In this document: one piece after another, positions 46,920-54,504 of the stretch
Numbering within the stretch: the first letter of the stretch is position 1
Layout of the letters: each line of letters starts with the position of its first letter
Source: Tropicibacter naphthalenivorans
GTDB lineage: Bacteria > Pseudomonadota > Alphaproteobacteria > Rhodobacterales > Rhodobacteraceae
Assembly (NCBI RefSeq): GCF_900176475.1
Contig: NZ_FWXX01000008.1
Coordinates: 1 to 64,000, forward strand
Direction: 5' to 3'
DNA: 64,000 nucleotides
The notes under the pieces: generated by a model
The model's database searches: none
Told to the model about the DNA's origin: nothing
The model's input: the letters and a program-made list of their open reading frames with translations, nothing else
Position numbers and translations under genes: made by a program

Positions 46920-48122
46920 TCAGGCCGCCTTGCGCATCAAGGCCATGATCATCGGCCCGCAGGAAAACGCGCCCGCGGCGGCCTTGTCGGTCAGCGCGCG
47001 CAGATAGCCGCCGGGGGATTTGATGTCAGACATCCGTTCCAGCATCGCGGCCAGGACCACGGCGGCTTGTTCCGGGCCCATATGCGCCTGCGCCTCTTGC
47101 CAGGCCGAAGGCGAAATCCCCATCATCGGGCGCAGCGTATCAGCGGCGTTTACCAATTGATGCCAATGGCGGATTGGATCGGGCAGGTAGCCTTGGATTT
47201 CCGGACAGACATTCAGCACCAAGCCCAAGGGGACAGAGGGCAGGGGCCGCTGATCCACTTGCGGGGGGGAGGGGGCCACCTCGGGCGCCGCCTCTTCCTT
47301 TTCAATGGAAGGTTCAAGAACAGAAGAGTCTATATTTGAATTCTGATAGTGGCGCTCAGATTGAAGGGCAGTGCCGCTCATATCTGATGTTTCTTCCGTA
47401 ACTTCAGTGGGTTCCAAGAGGTTGCGGGCCTGATCCAGGGCGCGCGACAGCTGCGCGGCCAGCCCGTGCAAATCCGCCTCGTCCAGCTTGCGACGCAACG
47501 CGCGGGCGGTCAGCAGCGCCAGATCCTCGAAGGCGTCCCACAGGGTCAGATCCGGGCGCTGGTCCGCCCCCCATTCGGCCAAACCGGCCAGATCGCGGCG
47601 CATCAGGCTGACGGTTTCGCGCAGGCGTTTGACGCGCTCTGCCTCGGCGCGCAGCTCTTCGGCGGCGGCGCAATGCAGCGCGTGACGGCGCACCAAAGGC
47701 GCAAGGTCAAAGCCAAAGGCGGTGCGGCTGTCGCCCTTGCCACGGGCATAGCGCTTGCCATTGGGGCTGTCGCGGCGCATCAGCACGCCGGCGGCCACCA
47801 GACGCGAAAGATGGCGGCGTAGGGTCGATTCCGGCATCCCGCCAAGCCGTTCGGAAATCGAGGCGTTAGACGGGTGCACAATCACACTGTCGCCTTCCAG
47901 AACCGTCTTGGGGTGAAAGCTGATCAGCGCCTGAAGCACCGTCATATCGCGGTCGGACAGGCCAAAGGCGGTGCGCGCGGCGGACAATTCGCGCAGCGCT
48001 TCCCATTTGTCGACGGACGTCACCGGACAGGGCAAATCGCTGCCCTGCTGCGCCTGCGCGCGCTGTTTCATCAGCCCAGCATCGACCTTTCGCCCAAAAG
48101 GCGTGATCGGTTGGTAACCCAT
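46920..48122 (-). CDS. repC: Plasmid replication initiator RepC
   Basis: 400-residue initiator of repABC replicons. The N-terminal half has the conserved winged-helix region (AFGLSDRDMTVLQALISFHP; SISERLGGMPESTLRRHLSRL at about 85-108). A low-complexity acidic linker at about 240-290 is followed by the conserved C-terminus (IKSPGGYLRALTDKAAAGAFSCGPMIMAL). It starts at the ATG at 48122, after a long gap from repB that holds an antisense RNA. RepC acts at an origin normally located inside its own gene. Confidence 0.93.
   Translation of the reverse strand: MGYQPITPFGRKVDAGLMKQRAQAQQGSDLPCPVTSVDKWEALRELSAARTAFGLSDRDMTVLQALISFHPKTVLEGDSVIVHPSNASISERLGGMPESTLRRHLSRLVAAGVLMRRDSPNGKRYARGKGDSRTAFGFDLAPLVRRHALHCAAAEELRAEAERVKRLRETVSLMRRDLAGLAEWGADQRPDLTLWDAFEDLALLTARALRRKLDEADLHGLAAQLSRALDQARNLLEPTEVTEETSDMSGTALQSERHYQNSNIDSSVLEPSIEKEEAAPEVAPSPPQVDQRPLPSVPLGLVLNVCPEIQGYLPDPIRHWHQLVNAADTLRPMMGISPSAWQEAQAHMGPEQAAVVLAAMLERMSDIKSPGGYLRALTDKAAAGAFSCGPMIMALMRKAA
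47297..47410. other. oriV: Putative replication origin inside repC
   Basis: In repABC plasmids the origin lies in an AT-rich stretch of repC. Here the linker-coding part is clearly AT-richer than its surroundings (for example TCTATATTTGAATTCTGATA near 47329-47348 and CATATCTGATGTTTC near 47379), with an EcoRI-type palindrome GAATTC. Position and composition fit; iterons were not recognised. Confidence 0.5.
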
Positions 48123-48206
48123 GTGTCATTCACGAAGACAAAAAATTCCCGGCTCGCGAATCACTTTGGACTTGCGAGGGCGCGCTCTGGCGACTACCTT
48201 GAAGGT

Positions 48207-48257
48207 GCTAATCTGAAGGGGTCTCGTAGAGCGGTGCTTTGCGGGGCCTTTTCTTTT
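48207..48257 (+). ncRNA. Counter-transcribed RNA of the repABC operon (ctRNA)
   Basis: Located in the 173-bp repB-repC gap, on the strand opposite to the operon, as in all studied repABC systems, where a 50-60 nt RNA limits repC expression and sets copy number and incompatibility. The 3' half forms a strong hairpin: GGTCTCG-T-AGAGC, loop GGT, GCTTT-G-CGGGGCC at 48220-48248, followed by TTTTCTTTT. A promoter candidate TTGCGA (48172) with TACCTT (48195) and a 17-bp spacer puts the 5' end near 48207. The terminator is certain as a structure; the 5' end is estimated. Confidence 0.65.
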
Positions 48258-48295
48258 GTCTGGCTCGTGCCTCCTGTTTTGTTATCTGCTCTGGC

Positions 48296-49273
48296 TTATT
48301 CTTCGCGCTGCGCGGTGTAGCGCGCGTGAAGCTCTGTGATGACGTCCTGCGCCTGATCCTGAAGCCAATCGGCAAAGCCGGGGTCGGTCAGGTCCAGCGC
48401 GAGGCCGCCTTTTGTGCGTTTGATCCGGCCCGCCTTGGTGCCGTCGATGGTCAGGCTGCGCGGACGCAGGGCCACCGGGGTCACCTCGCCCAGAGGGCGC
48501 GGCGGGGGCGGGGCCTTGCGCGGGGCCATCGCCTTTTCGACGGCTTCAAAGGCGCGCACCGAGGGGTCGGCGTCGCCGGGGGTGTCATGCGCGGCGCGGG
48601 CGAGGTCAAACAGGCCTTCGCGGCCGCGTTTGTCGATCTCGTCGGACACCGCCTGCCAGCGCGGACGGCCCACGCCGGGCGCCGGGCCAATCAGGCGGAT
48701 CAACTCGGGGCTGACGATGCGCACCAGCGCAAGCGCCATGGACATCCAGCTTTTGGTGACCGAGAGGACTTCGGCCACTTCGGATTGCGAGCCATAGCCG
48801 CTGTCCACCAGTTGCGCCGCATAGAGCGCCTTTTCGATGTAGGACAGATCGCGGCGGGCGGTGTTTTCGGCGGCCTGCGCGCGGGTTGCGCCGTCGTCAT
48901 CCAGCGAGGCGATCAGCGCGCGGACCTTGGTCACCTTGTCCGAGGCGCGCACCGCCATCAGGCGGCGACGGCCATAGACCAGCAGGTATTTGTTGGCGTC
49001 CTTGGGGTCGCGCCGCACGAGGATCGGGACCACTTGGCCGTTGGTCTCGATGGATTGGATCAGCTCATCAAGATCGCCGGGCACGATGCGGTCATCGAGC
49101 CGATCGTCGAGGATCTGATCGGGGTCCAGCTCCCAGACGTTGTGCCCGTCCACCGCATCGCGGGCCGAGCGCAGCGCGCGGTTGCTGCTCATCATCGAGG
49201 GCGGCGCAGAGCCGACCCCGGCAGAGGCGAGACTGTCCAGCATGGACATGCGTTTCTTGCGGGTGTCACTCAT
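48296..49273 (-). CDS. repB: Plasmid partitioning protein RepB (ParB family)
   Basis: 325-residue centromere-binding protein. The ParB/Srx-type NTP-binding motif appears as YGRRRLMAVRA near 109-119 and AENTARRDLS near 147-156, followed by a helix-turn-helix (SQSEVAEVLSVTKSWMSMAL at about 175-194). It starts 10 bp after the repA stop. With RepA it segregates the replicon by acting on parS palindromes, two of which lie just beyond repC. Confidence 0.93.
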   Translation of the reverse strand: MSDTRKKRMSMLDSLASAGVGSAPPSMMSSNRALRSARDAVDGHNVWELDPDQILDDRLDDRIVPGDLDELIQSIETNGQVVPILVRRDPKDANKYLLVYGRRRLMAVRASDKVTKVRALIASLDDDGATRAQAAENTARRDLSYIEKALYAAQLVDSGYGSQSEVAEVLSVTKSWMSMALALVRIVSPELIRLIGPAPGVGRPRWQAVSDEIDKRGREGLFDLARAAHDTPGDADPSVRAFEAVEKAMAPRKAPPPPRPLGEVTPVALRPRSLTIDGTKAGRIKRTKGGLALDLTDPGFADWLQDQAQDVITELHARYTAQREE

Positions 49274-49283
49274 CGGTCTGCCC

Positions 49284-50471
49284 TCATTTTCGACCCCATG
49301 TCGCCTGAATCAGCGCCGCGATCTCGTCGTTGACGGCGTTCAGGCTTTCGATGGCGCGGTCATAGGTCGCGCGGGTAAAGGCGCTGCGGTCGACTTCGTA
49401 GAGGGTCTGTTTGGTCAGACCCGCGTCGGAAATCGCGGTGGATTTCAGCATCGGCGCATTGAGCACCTTGTCGCCGTACATGGTGCGCAAGAACGCGGTG
49501 ATGCGGTTTTGCGGCGCGTCGGTGGGCTCGTAGCGGGTCAGCAGGTAGCGCATCCAGTCGTGGCTCATGTCGGCGCCGGATTCCGCGATCACATCCATCA
49601 GGTCGGCGGTCATGCGCAGGAATTGCGACATGGACATCACGTCGAGCATTTCGGGGTGGATCGTCACCAGAACGCCGGTCGCGGCGGACAGCGCCGACAT
49701 GGTCAGAAAGCCCAGCTGCGGCGGGCAGTCGATCACCACCACGTCATAGCGGTCATCCACCTGCGACAGCGCCTCTTTGACGCGGAAAAAGAACAGCCCG
49801 GCGGCGTTTTGCGACAGGGCGCGGGGGGTGTCGTGTTCGAACTCCATCAACTCGAGGTTGCCGGGGATCAGGTCGAGACCGGGGATGTAGGTGGGGCGGA
49901 TCACATCGGTGATCGGCACCGGGTCGTCATAGCGGATCGCATCGTACAGCGTGCCGCCCTCGGGCAGGTCGTATTCGGGCTGGACGCCGTGCAGCGCGGT
50001 CATGGAGGCCTGCGGGTCAAGGTCGATGGCCAGCACGCGATAGCCTAAGAGGGCCAGCCGCTGCGCCAGATGCGCCGAGGTGGTGGTCTTGCCCGAGCCG
50101 CCTTTAAAGTTCATGACGCCAATGACTTGGAGGTGATCGCCCTCGCGCCGACCGGGCAGATAGTCACCGGGCTTGCGGGCGGTCTTTTCCAGCAGCTGAC
50201 GCAGATCGGCGAGATCCTGAACGGAGTAAAGCCGCCGGTTGCCGGGGGTCAGCTCGGGCGAGGGGCCTTTGCCGTCCAGATGCAGCTTGCGCAGGTAGCT
50301 GTCGTTCACGCCAAGCAGGGCGGCCGCCTCGCCAGAGGTGAACTTGCGCATTTCCTTGTCGGCGTCGGGGGGAAAGAGGCTTTCGCGTTGGGCGTGCAAC
50401 TGCATGGCGAGGATTTCCGCGTGATCGCGGATAACGCCATTGAGGTCTTCTGTCTGTGTGTTCTTGCTCAT
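49284..50471 (-). CDS. repA: Plasmid partitioning ATPase RepA (ParA family)
   Basis: 395 residues. An N-terminal winged-helix region (FTSGEAAALLGVNDSYLRKL at about 44-63) binds its own operator in relatives. The P-loop is the deviant Walker type KGGSGKTT at 123-130, with DVVVIDCPPQLG as Walker B region. The start is the ATG at 50471; an in-frame GTG at 50480 adds only three residues. First gene of repA-repB-repC. It drives segregation and represses the operon. Confidence 0.93.
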   Translation of the reverse strand: MSKNTQTEDLNGVIRDHAEILAMQLHAQRESLFPPDADKEMRKFTSGEAAALLGVNDSYLRKLHLDGKGPSPELTPGNRRLYSVQDLADLRQLLEKTARKPGDYLPGRREGDHLQVIGVMNFKGGSGKTTTSAHLAQRLALLGYRVLAIDLDPQASMTALHGVQPEYDLPEGGTLYDAIRYDDPVPITDVIRPTYIPGLDLIPGNLELMEFEHDTPRALSQNAAGLFFFRVKEALSQVDDRYDVVVIDCPPQLGFLTMSALSAATGVLVTIHPEMLDVMSMSQFLRMTADLMDVIAESGADMSHDWMRYLLTRYEPTDAPQNRITAFLRTMYGDKVLNAPMLKSTAISDAGLTKQTLYEVDRSAFTRATYDRAIESLNAVNDEIAALIQATWGRK

Positions 50472-50547
50472 TCGCCCCACTCACCGCAGTATGCCCGGAC
50501 CCGGATCGGCCAAGTGCCTCGAAAAGCGCCCCACCGGCAAACCGTGT

Positions 50548-50583
50548 TCACGGATATTGGCGTTTATCCGCCCTTTTCCGTGA
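50548..50583. promoter_or_regulatory. Nested inverted repeats upstream of repA (operator candidate)
   Basis: TCACGGA at 50548 pairs with TCCGTGA at 50577, and nested inside CGGATA (50551-50556) pairs with TATCCG (50565-50570). Located about 80-110 bp upstream of repA. RepA proteins repress their promoters through such dyads. A promoter candidate on the minus strand (TTGCAC, 16 bp, TAAATA) lies just upstream, so a bound repressor would sit at its start site. Confidence 0.5.
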
Positions 50584-50630
50584 CTATTTACCCAAGCTTA
50601 AGATTCGTGCAAGGGTTTTCCCGAATTCCT

Positions 50631-50639
50631 TGTGGATAA
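50631..50639. promoter_or_regulatory. DnaA box
   Basis: TGTGGATAA is the reverse complement of TTATCCACA, an exact match to the strongest DnaA-box consensus. It is about 160 bp upstream of the repA start, in an AT-richer patch. A single box may link replicon expression or replication to the host initiator; I saw no second exact copy nearby. Confidence 0.6.
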
Positions 50640-50740
50640 CTTTGCCCGATCAAGGCTTGCGCTGCCCGGAGCGCGGGGTAACCTGACGCCATTGGGGACG
50701 CATATTTTAAACGACTTATTCGCCAAAAAGGACGATTTTG

Positions 50741-51277
50741 ATGACCGAGACAAACGCACAGCCCGAGATCGACGCCGCCACGCTGAAAAAGATCGAACAG
50801 ATGCGCAGCCATGTGCGCCAAAGCTTTGGCCAGGTGGTGATGTCGATGATGGCGCTGCCGCGCTATCGCCACCAAAGCCTGATGGATTTGCAGCATCTGG
50901 TGCTGGAACCGCTCATGCAGGACCGGATCGCCATGGCGATGAAATCGGGCGAAGCTGGCACGCAGGATCTGGCGGGGATGGCGATCTGGGCCAGCGTGTC
51001 CAAAGAGGTCGACGCCAAGATCCGCGATCAGATCAAGGCGGGCGCCTTTCCGATCCGGCTGAAGGCGGACGAGTGGCGCTCTGGCGACATCAACTGGCTG
51101 CTCGACATCATCGCGGGCGACAAAAAGACCGCCGGGACGGTGCTGACGAACTTTCGGCAGGTGGTCAAAGAGGGCGATCTGCGGCTGCATCCCTTGGTGG
51201 GGCGCTTGGTTGATCCGGGCCTGCTGGAGCAGCTGACCGGCAAGGCAGAGGCCAAGGCGGAACCCGCTGACGCCTGA
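50741..51277 (+). CDS. HlyC/RtxC-family toxin-activating lysine acyltransferase
   Basis: 178 residues, the usual family length. In known systems this enzyme moves a fatty acyl group from acyl-ACP to internal lysines of an RTX protein before type I secretion. Family features: hydrophobic N-terminal segment SFGQVVMSMMALPRYRHQSL with the catalytic His at 44, then HLVLEPLMQDR, AIWASVSKEVDAK, and IRLKADEWRSGDINWLLDII with the second catalytic residue Asp115. The ATG at 50741 is used; a TTG one codon upstream is possible. It is a single gene between repA and a terminator. The only RTX protein in the window is the 9577-residue one, 4 kb away across repABC. Confidence 0.85.
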   Translation: MTETNAQPEIDAATLKKIEQMRSHVRQSFGQVVMSMMALPRYRHQSLMDLQHLVLEPLMQDRIAMAMKSGEAGTQDLAGMAIWASVSKEVDAKIRDQIKAGAFPIRLKADEWRSGDINWLLDIIAGDKKTAGTVLTNFRQVVKEGDLRLHPLVGRLVDPGLLEQLTGKAEAKAEPADA

Positions 51278-51298
51278 TCATAGGGCAAGATCGAAAAA

Positions 51299-51328
51299 GG
51301 GCGGCCCGTCACAGGCCGCCCCGTTTTT
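51299..51328. terminator. Bidirectional terminator between the acyltransferase and cupin genes
   Basis: GGGCGGCC and GGCCGCCC form a perfect 8-bp stem with a 7-nt loop, flanked by an A-run on the left and TTTTT on the right. It lies in the 69-bp gap between convergent genes and can end both transcripts. Confidence 0.85.
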
Positions 51329-51346
51329 ACCCATTAAAACAAAGGC

Positions 51347-51748
51347 TTAGGCCTTGCCTTCGTATTGGTCGTCGGTGACCTTTTCCATCCACGTCACCGG
51401 GGTGCCGCCGATGCTTTCCTGAATGGCCATGTGGCTCATGGCGGTCTTGGGCGAGGCGCCGTGCCAATGCTTGACGCCCGCCGGGAACCAGACCACGTCG
51501 CCCTGGCTGATTTCCTGGATCTCGCCGCCTTCTTCCTGAACAAAGCCGCGGCCAAAGGTCACCACCAGCGTCTGGCCAGCGGGGTGGGTGTGCCACGCGG
51601 TGCGCGCACCGGGCTCAAACGTGACGTGGCTGCCGGACACGCGGCCCGGCTCTTCGGCCTGGAACATCGGATCGACGCGCACGGTGCCGGTAAAGTAATC
51701 CTCGGGGCCTGCGTATGACTCGTTTTCGCCGGAACGGGTGATTTTCAT
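51347..51748 (-). CDS. Small cupin protein of the manganese hydroxynitrile-lyase (GtHNL) type
   Basis: 133 residues, one cupin domain. Metal ligands are spaced exactly as in the Mn-dependent (R)-hydroxynitrile lyase of Granulicella tundricola: H53, H55 and Q59 in [12 protein letters not shown], and H94 in GVKHWHG, with H106 in the active site (AMSHMAIQ). Many such proteins are annotated only as cupins, and the physiological substrate is unknown. The start at the ATG at 51748 (MKITRSGEN) is preferred; a longer frame upstream is non-coding in character. Related cupins often act in carboxylic-acid or quinone chemistry. Confidence 0.75.
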   Translation of the reverse strand: MKITRSGENESYAGPEDYFTGTVRVDPMFQAEEPGRVSGSHVTFEPGARTAWHTHPAGQTLVVTFGRGFVQEEGGEIQEISQGDVVWFPAGVKHWHGASPKTAMSHMAIQESIGGTPVTWMEKVTDDQYEGKA

Positions 51749-52062
51749 GAGAAAGCTTCCTTTTTCTGTCTGCCGTCGCGGCAGGGGGCGCAATTTGCGC
51801 CAACCCGGTGCCGCCACGGGCTGTGTCTGCACGATAGATGGGGGCGCTAACGCCGCAAGAAAATAACGCAAACAGACAGCCCACTTATGAGCGGTTTTCA
51901 TCATTGACCTTTTGGGGCCATAGGCCGGGCCTGATGTGGGTTTTTGTTCCGCCCTGCGGTATTTGGTATTTTCATTTTGAAACGCACCTGCGAAAACCCA
52001 AGGCAATCATAGCGCCGCCCCCCATGCGCGCGCAGACACGTCACGACGAGGAGGAAGCGACG
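51749..52062. other. Divergent intergenic region, cupin and acyl-CoA dehydrogenase
   Basis: 314 bp without a gene. It holds a near-perfect dyad GGCGCAA-T-TTGCGCC at 51787-51801, 39 bp upstream of the cupin start, a candidate operator. The right part (51930-52000) is AT-richer and would suit a promoter for the acyl-CoA dehydrogenase/thiolase pair, but no clean -35/-10 pair stands out. Confidence 0.45.
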
Positions 52063-52839
52063 ATGGCAATGGATGATGACAGTTTTCAGCAGGTGCTTGA
52101 TACGGTTTCGCGGTTTGCCCGCGAACGCCTGATCCCGGCCGAGCGCGAGGTCGAGGAACTGGACGACATCCCCGAGGGCATCGTGCAGGAAATGCGCGAT
52201 CTGGGCGTGTTTGGCCTGTCGATCCCCGAAGCCTACGGCGGGCTGGAGCTGAATGTTCTGCAAGAAAGCCAAGTGGTTGAGGCGCTGTGCTATGCGTCCA
52301 TGTCGTTCCGGTCGATGATCGGGACCAACGTGGGCATCGGCGCGCAGGGCATCGTCATGGAAGGCACCGAGGCGCAGAAACAGCAGTATCTGCCGGGGCT
52401 GGCCACGGGCGAGCTGATCGCGTCCTTTGCGCTGACCGAGCCGGACAATGGCTCTGACGCCTCGCATATTCGCACCAGCGCCCGCAAACAGTTTGGCGTG
52501 TCGATCTGCGATCAACAGTTGGTACAGGGATTGCTGGCAGACAGTCAGGCGGAACTGGCGGCGGCCCGTGCCTTGGTGCGTGATGCGGCGCGCAAGTACG
52601 ACGCCACCGGGGCGGCTGCGCTCGAAGCGTCCTGCGCCAAGTATTTCTGTTCCGAGGTGGCGGGCCGCGTGGCCGACCGCGCGGTGCAGGTGCACGGCGG
52701 AGCGGGCTATATGGCGGAATATGCGGTCGAGCGTCTCTATCGCGACGCGCGTTTGCTGCGGATCTACGAAGGCACCAGCCAGATCCAGCAGATCATCATC
52801 GCCCGCAACATCATCAAAGCCGCCAAAGACGGCATGTAA
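52063..52839 (+). pseudogene. Acyl-CoA dehydrogenase with in-frame loss of the middle (FAD-binding) domain
   Basis: 258 residues; the family is about 380. Residues 1-141 match the N-terminal helical domain to the start of the beta domain (FALTEPDNGSDASHIRTSAR), then the sequence jumps to the C-terminal domain (KQFGVSICDQQLVQGLLADS). About 120 residues carrying the FAD-contacting beta-barrel are missing at about 52483. Frame is kept, and the catalytic-base Glu236 (RIYEGTSQIQ) remains, but flavin and substrate binding should be lost. The full enzyme would oxidise an acyl-CoA to the enoyl-CoA. Start ATG 52063 after GGAGGAAG. It precedes thiolase by 17 bp. Confidence 0.8.
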
Positions 52840-52856
52840 TTCGAGGGAAACCCCCA

Positions 52857-54068
52857 ATGTTTCAAGACGTTGTCATTTGCGACCCGGTTCGCACGCCCGT
52901 TGGCCGCTTTGGTGGTCAGTTCAAAGACCTGCACGCCCATGAGCTGGGGCAAACCGTCCTGCGCGGTTTGCTTGACCGCACCGGCCTGCCGGGGGATCGC
53001 GTCGACGAGGTGATCTTTGCCCAGTGTTATCCGTCCATGGATGCGCCGGCCTTGGGGCGGGTTGTGGGTCTGGACGCAGGTCTGCCCAAGACCATCGGCG
53101 GCTACCAGCTGGACCGGCGCTGCGGCTCTGGTCTTCAGGCGGTTCTGAACGCCGCGATGCAGGTCGCCACGGGTGGCGCGTCGGTGGTGATCGCGGGCGG
53201 CGCCGAAAGCATGTCGAACGCGCCGTTCTACTCGACCAAGGGCCGCTGGGGCATCAAGGGCACGGCGATGACCTTTGACGACGCCTTGGCGCGGGGCCGT
53301 GTGACCGCGGGCGGCATCCACTACCCGGTGCCGGGCGGGATGCTGGAAACCGCCGAGAACCTGCGCCGCGACTACGCCATTGGCCGCGAAGAGCAAGACG
53401 CCTTTGCGGTGGAAAGCCATCGGCGCACGGTGGCCGCGCAGACGGGCGGTCTGTTCGACGATGAGATCATCCCCGTGACGGTGAAATCACGCAAGGGCGA
53501 GACGGTCTTTACCAAGGATGAGCACCCGCGCCCCGAGGTCGACATGGACAGCATGGCCAAGCTGCGCCCGATCCGCGGCGGTGTCGATGAGGCGGCAACG
53601 GTGACGGCGGGCAACGCGTCGGGCCAAAACGACGGGGCGTCGGCCTGCATCGTCACCACCCGCGCGATTGCCGAAGAGCTGGGCCTGACCGCCTATGTGA
53701 CGGTCAAGAGCTGGGCCGTGGCGGGCGTTGGCCCCGAGGTCATGGGCATTGGCCCGGTGCCGTCGGTGGCCAAGGCTTTGGCCCGCGCCGAGCTGTCGCT
53801 CAAGGACATCGACCTGATTGAACTGAACGAGGCCTTTGCGGCGCAGGTCTTGGCCTGTACGCGCGAGTGGGATTTCGCCCAGAGCGATTTTGAGCGGATG
53901 AACGTCAACGGCTCGGGGATTTCGCTGGGTCACCCGGTGGGCGCGACCGGCGGGCGCATCCTGGCGGGTCTGGTGCGCGAGATGCAACGCCGCGACGCGC
54001 GCTATGGGATCGAGACCATGTGCATCGGCGGCGGACAGGGCTTGGCCGCGATCTTCGAAAAGGTCTGA
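52857..54068 (+). CDS. Acetyl-CoA C-acyltransferase (thiolase)
   Basis: 403 residues, full length for the family. Catalytic residues visible: nucleophile C89 in LDRRCGSGLQAV, H359 in GSGISLGHPVG, C389 in MCIGGGQG, and the NEAFAAQ motif. It cleaves 3-oxoacyl-CoA to acetyl-CoA (or condenses in reverse). With the upstream acyl-CoA dehydrogenase and the nearby enoyl-CoA hydratase it would complete beta-oxidation of an acid activated by the acyl-CoA synthetase downstream. Close to PaaJ/PcaF-type and acetoacetyl-CoA thiolases; exact chain length undetermined. Confidence 0.92.
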   Translation: MFQDVVICDPVRTPVGRFGGQFKDLHAHELGQTVLRGLLDRTGLPGDRVDEVIFAQCYPSMDAPALGRVVGLDAGLPKTIGGYQLDRRCGSGLQAVLNAAMQVATGGASVVIAGGAESMSNAPFYSTKGRWGIKGTAMTFDDALARGRVTAGGIHYPVPGGMLETAENLRRDYAIGREEQDAFAVESHRRTVAAQTGGLFDDEIIPVTVKSRKGETVFTKDEHPRPEVDMDSMAKLRPIRGGVDEAATVTAGNASGQNDGASACIVTTRAIAEELGLTAYVTVKSWAVAGVGPEVMGIGPVPSVAKALARAELSLKDIDLIELNEAFAAQVLACTREWDFAQSDFERMNVNGSGISLGHPVGATGGRILAGLVREMQRRDARYGIETMCIGGGQGLAAIFEKV

Positions 54069-54130
54069 GGTTTCAGATCGTTGGACAGAGGGCCGGGGCA
54101 GCGATGCCTCGGCCTTTTGTGTGTGGAGCG

Positions 54131-54497
54131 GCGCCAGAGACGGCGCGCGTGGGGGCGATCCTGCGGGTTGTGACTGGCAGTTTATCGCAAGGCTGCCGCG
54201 CTCCGTCGCGGACTGGGTCCAGCATGGAGGCAGAGCCGCCGCGTGGGGGCGCGGTGGCGATGCGCGGCGGCCCATGGGCCTTGAACCCGCGCGTGCTTTG
54301 CGTCGACGCTGTCCCGGTCCAAAGCGAACCCTGGGCGCGGAATCAAGGCCGCAGGCCGCCGCGCCAGAGACGACGCGCCCCCACGCGGCGGCTCTGCCTT
54401 GAGACTGGATCCAGCCAGCAACGGCGCACGGGAGCCTATGGATAAACTGCCAGTATCGGCGGATGGATCGCCCCCGCGCGCGTCGTCTCTGGCGCGG
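54131..54497. repeat. ~367-bp element bounded by imperfect inverted repeats
   Basis: Fills most of the 436-bp gap between thiolase and alcohol dehydrogenase genes. The ends (54131-54195 and the complement of 54433-54497) share GCGCCAGAGACG, GGGGGCGATCC and CTGGCAGTTTATC in the same order, with diverged spacers. A second inner pair GGCAGAGCCGCCGCGTGGGG occurs near 54230 and inverted near 54380, and a third GCGCCAGAGACGACGCGC near 54360. No transposase frame and no clear target duplication are visible. It could be a miniature transposable element or a family of folded intergenic repeats. The right end stops 7 bp from the dehydrogenase stop codon. Confidence 0.7.
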
Positions 54498-54504
54498 CTA
54501 AATC

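Noticed and set aside
47866-51312. Type I secretion or peptidase genes near the acyltransferase
   Set aside because: Looked for ABC exporter, membrane-fusion and TolC motifs; only repABC and the acyltransferase are present.
51838-52062. Upstream extension of the acyl-CoA dehydrogenase frame
   Set aside because: The ATG at 52063 follows a strong GGAGGAAG and matches the family start; the upstream part is intergenic in composition.
54004-54445. Short frames on both strands inside the inverted-repeat element
   Set aside because: Arise from symmetrical GC-rich repeats; no conserved motif or ribosome-binding site.
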